From Smallanthus sonchifolius (Eukaryota > Streptophyta > Magnoliopsida > Asterales > Asteraceae): 64,000 bases of DNA. A model generated the notes under the pieces. The model was not told where the DNA came from, searched no databases, and was given only the letters and a program-made list of their open reading frames with translations. Both the position numbers and the translations under genes were made by a program. Shown here in pieces: positions 11,190 through 21,389 of the stretch. Each line of letters starts with the position of its first letter. The first letter of the stretch is position 1. The DNA is taken from the NCBI GenBank assembly GCA_023525975.1, contig CM042043.1:35846001-35910000 (forward strand). Reading direction: 5' to 3'.

Positions 11190-11360
11190 GAACACCGTGC
11201 CGCCCCTCCGTGAGAGGGGGCGTGGGGCGGGCCGTTGAGGGTGGTCACAGCGTGAGAGAGGATTTGTCTGCGTGTGTTGAGGTGGCCCAACAAGAAGAAG
11301 GCGTGGGGCGTGGGGTGTTTTCTCTACTACACATAGCCTAATAAACAGGATCAACTTCGA
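11190..11360. other. GC-rich island, possible MITE remnant
   Basis: Two blocks, CACCGTGCCGCCCC near 11193 and GGCGTGGGGCGTGGGGTG near 11300, are roughly complementary and bracket about 110 bp. That resembles a small terminal-inverted-repeat element. I could not find a convincing target duplication. Confidence 0.3.
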
Positions 11361-11510
11361 TACCCTTTAAGATATCATCAACTTTTGACTTTATGGATTT
11401 CATACCCAACTCATCATTTCCATCTTCATTCTAGGACCACTTATCGTGTCCCTCAGATGGAATTATATTATTTAGAAGGGCAAGGGGTTCAGATAGTACA
11501 TTCTGATCTG

Positions 11511-11831
11511 TTAACTCTTTTTTCTAACCCTAAGACCAATGATAATTTTCATTTTCTTTATAGTAACACATATCAACTGTACATTGCTTCTAATATTCCA
11601 ATTCAAACAATAGAGAGAACCGATTGCAAGCCCTAACCAAATGTCTAACCAAAACCGTATGTCCTTTCTGTTACTCAACACCCCCTTAATGTTTAAATTG
11701 AGGTCAAAGTTGGAATTTAGTCGGATGCTTCCAGCTTTTGCAATAACTTTCCACACCTTAATGGTGTCGAGTGCCAAATTCTTGAGATTTAGTTTTTTTG
11801 AATCGTAGGATGATACACAGGGGTAGCCCAT
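11511..11831 (-). pseudogene. LINE ORF2 fragment (region downstream of RT)
   Basis: A minus-strand frame of about 106 residues contains KDIRFWLDIWLG, matching the GxxIRFWxDxW motif found between RT and the C-terminal zinc region in plant L1-type ORF2. The upstream part (DTIKVWKVIAKAG) also fits. No RT or poly-A tail adjoins it, so it is a small isolated relic. The opposite-strand frame at 11385-11636 is not recognised and is probably a shadow. Confidence 0.5.
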
Positions 11832-12638
11832 ATAACTTATTGGGCCAAGCTAGGGCTTGGGGCCACGAAAGGGCCCCCAATTAAAAAAAATCTAGTTATA
11901 AATTTACGCTAAACATTCGTTTTGGGCTTTAGCCGCCTCCGAATAGGCCCCCAAGTACTAATAAGTGATACATATGCGTCAAGAATGATTTAGGCGGTAA
12001 GTGGGAATTGGGGAATTTTTGGCGGCCGATAAAGGGGGTGTGGGGGGGGATGCGAGTCACAATAATTAGGATTCTTAATTCTTGAGACTAATCAATAATC
12101 ATCATTCATCAATGAACAATCGTCAATCGTGAATCGATTTGGAAGATGAATGGTCGAAGTGAGCCATTAGGCTTGGGTTCAATTACGTGGTAGTGGGATT
12201 TAGCCTATATATCGGTAATCGTTCAATTATCGTTGACACTAGTCACACTACCTAGTTCTGAGAATCTGATTTTGTTTTGCTGTTTTTTTCAATCATGTAT
12301 GTTTTAACTTTAAAGATTTAATCTATGATTTCGTTGATAAATGAGTTTGTAGTTTATGTGGTTAATCGAAGCTCTTAGATCTGAGAAATTGTTTTAGGAA
12401 TAACATAAAATTAAGTCATTGTTTGCTGACCAAAATTATGAATATGAGGTTCATTGAAGAAGAAAATAATCAAATGTGAGTTCATATTCATAGTATAATA
12501 TCTTGATTTTGTGATCGAAGCACAATTGTAAGTTTGTGCTTTTAGTTAGGAAAGTAAGTTACTTACTATATACCTTACTTGAACTTGCTGATTTCCAGTG
12601 TTAATTGTATTAATTTAGAATTTTGAAGAATTTAGCAC
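11832..12638. other. Non-coding DNA, possible single-copy remnant
   Basis: The first 130 bp carry GGGCCAAGC and GGGCCCCC blocks like those inside the hAT-type element at 26845-27616 and may be a related remnant. From about 12060 the sequence has no repeat structure. It includes a T-rich stretch and CTGATTTCCAG at 12588, which would fit an intron 3' end. This and 21140-21380 are the only parts that could be host gene sequence, but no exon can be shown. Confidence 0.3.
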
Positions 12639-12654
12639 ACTTAATTAGGAACAT
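12639..12654. repeat. LINE target-site duplication, left copy
   Basis: ACTTAATTAGGAACAT occurs here and again at 21124-21139, exactly flanking the LINE. A 16-bp duplication is typical of target-primed reverse transcription. Confidence 0.95.
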
Positions 12655-12766
12655 TTTTTTTTTGAAAAGCCAATTTATTCACAACCCAAAAACAATCAGA
12701 AAGAACATACAGTGCCACCAACTATATATTTACAAAACAACTAAAACCAACCCCACCCAAATACAA

Positions 12767-15700
12767 TCAAAGACTAAATATACACCGTCGATCCCACTTC
12801 AGCGACTCCATTCTTGAGCGATTTTTGACCCAAAGGAATCCCAAAATTTTAATTTCTTCTAATAGCTTCCCGATTTCCACCTTTGCCGATTTAAAGACCA
12901 CTTCGTTCCTTGCTCTCCATAAGACCCAACTGGCAATTAGTATTATAGATTGTACCATTCTTTTCTTTATCACCAAACCACTAACAATATCATGAAAGTT
13001 TACGAGATCTGGCACAGAAAAAGCGTAAACCTGAGGAATGGAACACCATGATGATACACCTTGCCAAATGACGGTAGCCACATAGCAAGAAATAAAAAGA
13101 TGCTCCACATTCTCATCCAATTCACCACATAGAGGACATAACAAATTCTGAATGCCAATACCCCGCCTTGATAAGGCCGTTCTAGTCTGAAGCCTGTTTA
13201 GATAAAGCCTCCATCCAAATATATTATTTTTTTTCGGCACCCACCCATTCCATTTAAATGCATACCCATCGGAAAATGAAGTTGGACTTGCCAACATGGA
13301 CCATAAGGAACCCACCGAGAATAAACCATCTGACGCGGCATTCCACTTCCAACTATCGGAACCCGATCCCAAGCTAATGTCTCGAATCAGCGGTGAGCAC
13401 CTTTGCAGCTCGTCGATCTCTTAAATTGATGTTGGTTGCCTATTCCAATTCCAACAAATAGCTTGCCCAGAACCGGGGGCATTAAACCGATCACTTACCA
13501 CACACCCTTTAGACGACACAACGTGAAAAAGAATTGGGAAAAGGTCTTTAAAACATCGATCCCCAATCCATGTATCTATCCAAAACCGCACCCCAGACCT
13601 TGATTTAACGACCCGAGAAATCAAATTACACAGATGTATGCCTTTAGTTCGAAGATTACTTTCATTTTTTATAATGTTACTCCAAACTCCCGCCCTACCA
13701 GTTTTGTAAGGAAGAAGATCAAGCCGCCTTGGTGAGAGGCGTAATGCCGATACTACTTTCCTCCATAATCTATTAACTTCCGACTTGAAATGCCATACCC
13801 ATTTTGCAAGGAGGCTTCCATTAAAATCCAGCAATGAACCAAGACCAAGACCACCATGTTTTGTGGGGGCAATGACATCTTTCCATCTTACCCACGCCAT
13901 TTTTGGATTTTCCATCGACCCCCCCCCCCCCCAAAAGAATTTTTTTTCTTATTTTTTCTAACCTTTCAATCACCTGTTTTGGAGCCCGGAATAATGAAAA
14001 ATAGTAGGTCGGAAGACTATCCAAAACCGACTTAATTAATGTGACGCGCCCTCCGATTGATAAGGTAGAGGCCTTCCACCGGGATAATCTTTGCTCCATA
14101 GATTCAATAACCGGGGTCTAATTTCATACTCTATTCATATTTGCCCCCACTTGAACCCCTAAATAGTCAAATGGAAGGGAGTTGGCTTGACAGTTCATAA
14201 CCGAGGCAAGGAGACCCACATCCTCCATGCCCACCCCGGCTCCATAAAGACAAGATTTTTTTGGTTTAATCTTGACCGATACAAGGGAAAATACCCTCAT
14301 CAAACGACGGATGTTCAAAGCGTTATGCCTAGACCATTCACCCAAGATGAGTATATCATCCGCAAATATTAGATGCGTTATAGTGGGGCCCCCGTTTGGA
14401 AGCTTAATACCATGTATACTACCCAACAACGCCGCTTTGGAAACGAAAGACGAGAAGGCTTCCATTGCTAAAATGAATATAAATGGGGAAAGTGGGTCAC
14501 CTTGCCTCAATCCCCTTTCATAGTTAAACTCCTTTGTAGGAGAGCCATTAACCAAGACCGACGAACAAGAAGATGAGAGAATACCTTTGATGTGGGAATA
14601 ACATTTGTGCAAGCACCGAGTCCACAAAGCTCCAAGATATGGAATCGAAAGCTTTATTGAAATCTACTTTGAATAATAAGGCTTTAGATTTGGATTGCTT
14701 TGCCCATAATAAGATCTCATTAATGATCATCGGCCCATCAAGGATATTCCTATCCGATAAGAAGGTCGATTGCTCCTCTGATATAACCGAGTTAATTACC
14801 CCCTTCAAGCGATTTGCCAAAACCTTTGATATTACCTTGCTTATACACCCAATCAAATTAATTGGCCTAAATTCATCCAACTTAGCTGCATTATTTGATT
14901 TGGGAATTAAAGCAATAAAGGAGGATGAGCACCCGAAACAGATAGAACCATTAGTGTGAAAATGCTAATGGTTCTGCACCCCATAAAAATCCTCTTCCAA
15001 CGTCTCCCAAAAGTGTTTGATAAATTTAAAATTAAACCCATCGGGACCTGGGGCCTTATCATCTCCACAATCCTAAACTGCATTTTTAACCTCTACTCTA
15101 GAGAAGGGGGCAATAAGATATGTACCGTCATCGACCGAAAGGGTCTTTAGCTGATGACACCGAAAGGATGGTCTTTGCAATATTGGCTCCTTGAATCTTT
15201 GAGCGAAGAAATCCATTGCTTCCCTTTTTATGTTTATCGACTCCGTACACCATTCATTATTAATAACCAACCCATTTAAGCGGCTTCGGCCAATCCTACT
15301 GTTTATGCACCCGTGGAAATATGCAGAAATTTCATCACCAAAAGACGCCCACCGAGCCCTGGCCTTTTGTTTTAGATCCAACAATTTGGTGTTATTAATG
15401 TCTGAGATAATTTTCTTGTTATCTAAAACAGTCTGCATCTCCTCTTCCGATAAATCTTTTGATTCAACCTTCATATCCAATTTTGCCAAGATTTCTTCTG
15501 CTTTTTCCATAGCTTCGTTATCCTTAGATTTTTTATATGTTATCCATTTCTTTATTTCCCCTATTATTTTTCTCAGTTTGGCTGCTAGAACAACATCAGG
15601 AACACCGCTACCACAAAAAACTATTCGTCATTGAGACCACCAAATCACATAATTCAGGGCAAAGTAACCATGAGTTATAGAACTTGAAAGTTATATATCC

Positions 15701-16409
15701 AAAATTATTATGTGTAGAGATCAGAACAACCGGGCTGTGGTCCGATAGCCCACGGTCAGGTGCCCGATATGAGGCTTTGGGCTACCGATTCCAAAATTTT
15801 GAGCAGATTATAAAACGATCAATACGACTCAATTTCTTGCCATCTCCTGATTTAAATGTAAAAGTGTGTCCACCAAGTAAATATTCAAACATATTGGATG
15901 ATTATATAAAGTTATTGAAATTCCCCGCCGCCCCCGCGTCAAAAGAGGAATTCCTCCTTTCATCGGCGGACCTAACAGAATTGAAATCTCCAAGCATCAC
16001 CCAAAACCCTCCATTAGCCATTTTTAATGACGAAATTTTGTTCCAAAGTGCAATTTTTTTGGAATTTGGTTAAGGGGCATAAACAGTAAGAATGTTCATC
16101 AATTCCGAAATGTCAATCACCGTACCTGTTAGCAATAGAAAATTCTTGTCTTTAATAGAGGAGATGCAAGTAAAAATACCCGGATCCCATATGCAGGCAA
16201 TACCCCTAGACCGACCAGTTGCGTCTATCCGGTCCACCTCCTTTGCACCCTTGCCCCAGAATTTATCAAATTGAATTCTTGATCCATCCGTGAACATTGT
16301 TTCCTATATACCGATAAAAGTAATGTCGTGCTCCTTTTTCAATCGATTGATCCAACCCGCCTTATGCACACAACTTGCCCCCTTTATGTTGATGCTTAAG
16401 AAATTCATT
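12767..16409 (-). pseudogene. LINE ORF2: endonuclease, reverse transcriptase, zf-RVT
   Basis: ORF2 of the full-length LINE nicks target DNA and copies the element's RNA into it. From 16409 the APE-type endonuclease begins, with a Q-to-stop change at 16304-16306 and another stop at about 16072. The GDFNSVR endonuclease motif follows near 15985. The linker is open at 15510-15073. RT spans 14880-13900 with FKVDFNKAFDS, LRQGDPLSPFIF and the catalytic FADD in HLIFADDILIL. A frameshift lies in the run of C at 13920-13932. The C-terminal zinc region is at 13372-12767 with CPLCGELDENVEHLFISC. All core motifs remain, so decay is moderate. The frame is read in at least five pieces. Confidence 0.9.
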
Positions 16410-17202
16410 GATAACCTATATGAACACCTTTACCGTTGATTTCTTCAATCACATGATTTTCAAAGCCTTCCATGTTAACACCTATTGTTCCACCCATTTT
16501 AATAGTATCCCCAATTTCTTCAGTCAAGCCATTACTTGGATTCGAATTCTCCTTATTCTGGCCCCTAACATTTTCTTGATGAGGAATGGTGCTTGAGTTA
16601 TTTTCCTGATGACGAATATTATCCCCAATTTGTGTTAGACAATTCAACTCCTCTTCATTTTCGATGTGGCAAGCAGGTGAGATAGGGGCTGAATTTAGGT
16701 CGAGTCTGATGAGAAGAGGAAAAAGAAAAGGTTGTACATTTATTGGTGTCTCCTGGGCTATGGTTGCAGTTCTGGGCCTTTTTTTAATCGAGGCCCACTA
16801 GAATTGTTGTAGCTTAGTGGGCTAGTATCCATGGATGGACCCAACACGAGTTGATTTCCTTCGTTTCGGGTGGGACCAGGTCTACCAACACCCAAAGTAG
16901 AGTCTTCATTTCCCACTAGAGGTGCTCAAAAGAACCGGAACCGAATCCGAACCGATGGATTATTCGAAACCGGATCCGTCTGGAACCGGTTTTTTTGGGA
17001 CCGGACCGGATTTTGTGAGAACCGGCGGATCCAGAACCGGTTCTGGTTTTTTTGACGGACCGGATAAAAATCGGACAAAATGGAACCGGTTTTTTTCGTA
17101 CAATTTGGAACCGGTTCGGAACCGGTTATAGCCGTTGGAAGAAAAAAACGGCTATATAGCCGTTTTTTTTGTTTTTTTTTGTTTTTAAGGCTTGAAACTT
17201 AG

Positions 17203-17210
17203 TATAAATA
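17203..17210 (+). promoter_or_regulatory. TATA box of the hAT transposase gene
   Basis: TATAAATA stands 108 bp before the chosen ATG at 17318, just inside the subterminal repeats. The position fits a promoter carried by the transposon. Confidence 0.6.
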
Positions 17211-17317
17211 GGTATTGGGTGTATGGGTTAGTTCACCACAACATTCTAGCTCTCAAAACTCAAAAACGTTCTCAAAACGCAAAAAAACGCTCACTTTACG
17301 CAAAAAAAAACGCCTTC

Positions 17318-19367
17318 ATGGCTTCCGCTTCCGCAAGCACTCAAAATTCGGTTGGTGGTTCTACTAGCGATGTCACGGTGGTGTCAATACTTCCTTTCTC
17401 CCGAAACCAAGAGATATGGACTTATTTCGATTTATGCGAAATGTCGAACGGTTCGCAAAAGGCTCGTTGCAAACGTTGTGGTAGAATTTTGGGTGCGGCG
17501 GGAAATAGCACTTTGAGGAAACATATTGCTAGTCACGCAAAACACACTCAAGGTGAAGATCAAACTCAAATTGGTAGGGATGGAGGAGTTTGGCAATACA
17601 ATGTCGAGAGGGTTCGTGAGAGAATGGCACATTTCGTCATTCAAGAAGGATTGCCTTTTGATCACTTTGATAATCCGCGCTTGATGAGGATGATACAAGA
17701 GACGCTTCAACCGAGTTACACAAATGTAAGTCGTTCTACTTTGAGAAGAGATTGTTTAAAAATGTGGAAAAGAGCTAAAAAAGAATTAATTTTAGGTTTT
17801 GAAAATTTAAATACCGGCATTAACTTAACAACGGACGTTTGGTCCGCTCCACATGGTTTACCCGAATCGTACCTTTGCGTTACCGCACATTGGGTTCAAC
17901 CGGAGTCGTGGCAAATGATGAAGCGTACGATTGCGTTTGATTATTTTGGATATCCACATACCGGTGAAAACTTATTTTATATTTTAGACTCGGTCATTCA
18001 AACTTATAAAATTCAACTAAAAATATTTTCAATATCTTTTGATAACGCTTCAAATAACACAAACGCGGTGAAAAAATTAAAAATAAAACATGAACCGTCT
18101 TGTAACGGTGTTTTCTTTCATAGTCGATGTGTTGCACACATTATTAACTTGGTTGTGCAAGATGGTCTAAACGTCCAAGAAATAAGAGACGTAAAAGAAA
18201 ATTTTAAAGTGATGTTACGTGAAGTTTTTAGCACAAGCAAAAAAAGATATATAAACTATAGAAACTTGTGCCAACAAACGGATTCCATCTTTTTAGGTCC
18301 GAATTGGGACGTACCTACTAGATGGAACTCGACATGGAAAATGTTTGAATCGGCCTTAAGGCAAAGAGTTACTTTAAAACATTTCCATAATAAACTTGTA
18401 CAAAAGAAACGTTGTTCACAAAAATTTGATAATATAAGTTGGGATATGATCGAGAAACTAACTAATTTGCTTGAGGTTTTTAAAAATGCAACTACATTTT
18501 ATCGGGAGTTTATTATCCCACGTCTTCGCTAATACTTCAACAATTATACTTACTATGTAATAAATTAAAAGAGTTTGAATATCACGGCCCTATTTTTGAA
18601 AAAATGGTAAAACCTATGAAAGCTAAATTTAAAAAATATTTTTCGGAAATGCCGGGCGTTGTTACATGTTCGGCCACCTTAAACCCAACGATTAATGTAA
18701 CCGGTGTTGAAACATTAATTGGATCAATATCGGATGATTTAAATATGTTCGAGGAAGACCCAAATTTTGAATCAAAGGCAATAAGGGATTTCAATTCGGT
18801 GAAAGTGGTGATCCATCAAACATACGTGAATCAATGGGTTCGGGTTCAAGTTCTAGTAGTTCAAGGAACCCGATGCTAAATTTATTTAACACTTTAAGAA
18901 ACGAAAATACTAAACGAGCTCGTGGAACCACACCAAGTAGCGAGCTTGGGAGATATCAAGCAACCGACTTTATTTCAACTCTAAGATCCGAAGAGTTTGA
19001 AAACTTTGATATCTTGAGTTGGTGGCAAGGAAGGGAATCCCAATATCCCGTTCTAGCCGCAATGGCCCGTGACCTACTAACCGTCCAAGCTTCTACGGTA
19101 GCTTCGGAATCTGCTTTTTCTCTTAGTGGCAGGGTTTTATCTATTCGAAGAACGAGGCTTACACCGGAATCTATGGAGATGTGTATTTGCTTGAAGGACC
19201 ATTTGGATGCCGCCGAACGTGTACAACGTGTTGCAAAACTAGAAGGCGAGCTTGACATTGAACAAGAAATACATGAATTCGAAGTAGAACAAGGGGCGGC
19301 AAATCCACTTTCGGACGAAGAACAAGCTTATGATGAAGCCCAACGTATCTCAAGCAAAGAAGAATGA
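17318..19367 (+). pseudogene. hAT transposase (RICESLEEPER/Tag-like), two frameshifts
   Basis: Cuts and rejoins DNA at the element ends. I chose the ATG at 17318 (MASASAST...) because the frame open upstream from 17192 runs through the untranslated leader. A BED zinc finger spans residues 34-73 with C51, C54, H69 and H73. The catalytic-core region includes LTTDVWSAPHGLPESYL and CVAHIINLVV. The first frame ends at 18532. Homology continues in another frame from about 18497 to 18795, and a third frame (18834-19367) carries the hAT dimerisation domain (FDILSWWQGRESQYPVLA, ASTVASESAFSLSGRVL). The breaks fall in a T run near 18495 and near 18800. No single product can be made, so mobility would depend on another copy. 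Confidence 0.92.
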
Positions 19368-21123
19368 AAACTGATGTTACGAAGACTACGACGAAGAAGA
19401 TTGAAAACATAATAAATAATATATATTTTGTGATTCAATTATGTTTTTTGTATTTATTTTTTACAAACTATTGTTAAATCACTTAAAAAAAACTACAAAA
19501 TAAATAAAACATGTATTTTATAGTGTATCTTTATTAATTTTTTTAAATTTTTTTAATTTTTTTTTTTAAAAAAAAAATCCGGTGGAACCGGTTTTTTTTG
19601 TCCGGTCCGGTTCCAATAGGTTCCAAGTCTCCACTCTCTTAACCGGATCCGATCCAGAACCGGTTCCATTGGATCCGGTTGTTGACAATCGTTGACGGAA
19701 CCGGTCCGGATCCGGTTCCGGAAAAAAAAACCGGTTTGTGCACCTCTATTTCCCACTATGGACCCGCCTCCTGCATTAAAATTTTCCTTATTTCGACCAA
19801 AAAAGTAAATCGCTGGTTCCTTGGAAGACCCACCCCCATGCGACAAATCATTAATATTTTTTTCTCTCCCCGATTCATTTTGCGGCTGTCCAGTTCCCGA
19901 AACAACCTCTTTGTCTGCAAAATTACCTCCACCAGAGTTGCCGTCCGACGAACACCGGCGACCAATTTCCGGGCTCGTACCACGCGAAACCGACACCTTC
20001 GATTTTGAACCTGTTGTGTTATCAAACAAGCACTTGGGGATCCAAGTTTCTTCGTCTTCAATCACCCAAACATCAAATGAAGATTGGTGACGCTGATGCA
20101 CATATGTTTGTCAATTCTTTCGTCGTGGTGCACAAGGATTGCAATCCGATCATATGATAAATTACAGTCCATCTCCGACGCCGTAGACCCAAGGATTATC
20201 ATACCAAGTTTTGAACCGGTCGTATTAAACACTTCCGGTTCCCACAGGTGCATAGGCACCCCCCTGATTGTTAACCAAGCCACCTTGAAGAACTTCCCAT
20301 GGATCTTTTCTTCTTCTTTCATGAAGGACTGCATCTCCTCCTCCGATTTGAACGTAAGAAGAACCTTCAACCCACCGATATACCTGACCCCTATGTCTGG
20401 ATAGAATGGTTTTTGCAGATAACTCTTGATATCATTTACCACTTCGAGATTTGCAGCCACGCCGATTAAAGAATGACCCCCCAAACTTTGTTCCCGATGT
20501 TGCAAGCGTTAATATCCACCTTCATTATTATCTGTTCGTTGGAGCTAACCTTGCCCGCTAACGCCGCTTTAAACGATTTTCCCCCAAACTTATTCCCTTC
20601 ATTATTGTATTGCGGCAGAGGCATATAATTATGTTCCGGCTGCGGACGAGAATGGTGAGATGGTTTTGCAGACGATGTCGATGGGTCCGGATGATTATTC
20701 CTGGAAAACTTTGAAGTGTTTACACCGATCTTTGCGCTACCAACTCGAACCTTCATGACTTCATTGATAAGATAATCAACGTTTTTCACGGATTTAAATC
20801 TTATATACCCAAAGATGTTCCCCCGCCTATCTTTTTTCCGGGGAACGAATGCATCCGACATGTTGGGTAGATGTCTGAATGAATTCCACAACATCGATGT
20901 TGAGGCATCATCCGGAAGGTTTGTTAGGAATAGGGTTGTCTCGTTTTCGTTTCTGATGTTCCTCTGGTTATTGACTGCCCCCCCCGCTTTGCTCCGCTCC
21001 GTTAGTCGCCTCTAGTTATCTTCTCTTTCTCCTCCCTTAGCTTGTCTCGCCGGTGGCTGCCTTCGTCTTCGTCGACGACTATGTTTTTCTCCCTCCAGCA
21101 TCGCCTCCCTCTCTCCATGCTGT

Positions 21124-21389
21124 ACTTAATTAGGAACATGCATTTGTGAAATTGAATATGTTCGTGTAATTTGAGAATCCTGTTGGCATGTGTCAATATT
21201 CCATCAAATGATCTGGGATTAAGTTGTACATTTGTTCTGTCAGTTTTCCATTAAAAAAAAATTTTGAACTCCTTCAATTATATACTTATTAATTTATTAT
21301 TGTCGGTTTCAAGAATAAAAGAAAATGATTTTTTATACCGTCCCTAATAATACACATTGGTAGATGGTAATTACATATATGTTAACTAT
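21124..21389. other. Short non-coding stretch between two LINEs
   Basis: Begins with the right copy of the LINE target duplication (21124-21139). The rest is AT-rich with no coding signal. It continues the pre-insertion DNA seen at 12060-12654. Confidence 0.6.

Larger units (their letters stand above)
16917..19748 (+). mobile_element. hAT transposon inserted in LINE ORF1
   Basis: Inverted termini TAGAGGTGCTCAAA and TTTGTGCACCTCTA match at 13 of 14 positions. TTTCCCAC is duplicated at 16909-16916 and 19749-19756. Both subterminal regions (16930-17115 and 19580-19735) are packed with AACCGG, GGTTCC and GGATCC motifs in both orientations. Such motifs serve as transposase-binding repeats in hAT elements. 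The 2.8 kb element carries one transposase gene with its own TATA box. Confidence 0.95.
16405..21118 (-). pseudogene. LINE ORF1 (RRM, nucleic-acid-binding), split by hAT
   Basis: ORF1 of the same LINE. It starts with an ATG at 21118, five bases from the element's 5' end. After a frameshift near 21000, an RRM follows (TLFLTNLPDDAS then GYIRFKSVKNV, about 20960-20760). Next is a second conserved region at 20505-20062 with WLTIRGVPMHLW, common in plant LINE ORF1. The low-complexity tail is interrupted at 19757 by the hAT element, resumes at 16908 and ends at 16405, overlapping the start of ORF2. ORF1 proteins coat the element RNA. There are at least three frameshifts besides the insertion. Confidence 0.85.
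12655..21123 (-). mobile_element. Full-length L1-type LINE, minus strand, carrying a hAT insertion
   Basis: A run of T at 12655-12664 is the poly-A tail on the minus strand. The 5' end at 21123 lies only a few bases from an ATG that opens ORF1. Exact 16-bp target duplications flank the unit. Removing the hAT element (16917-19748 plus one 8-bp repeat) leaves about 5.6 kb, a usual length for plant L1. Order on the minus strand: ORF1 with RRM, ORF2 endonuclease, reverse transcriptase, C-terminal zinc region, tail. Several stops and frameshifts show it is dead. Confidence 0.93.

Noticed and set aside
11385..11636. Plus-strand ORF of 83 residues with protein-like text
   Set aside because: Antisense to a LINE-like frame with a better motif; no homologous family recognised.
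14187..14959. Plus-strand ORFs across the LINE RT
   Set aside because: Shadows of the minus-strand reverse transcriptase. The same applies to 15230-15634, 21779-22347, 22827-23681 and 24285-24908.
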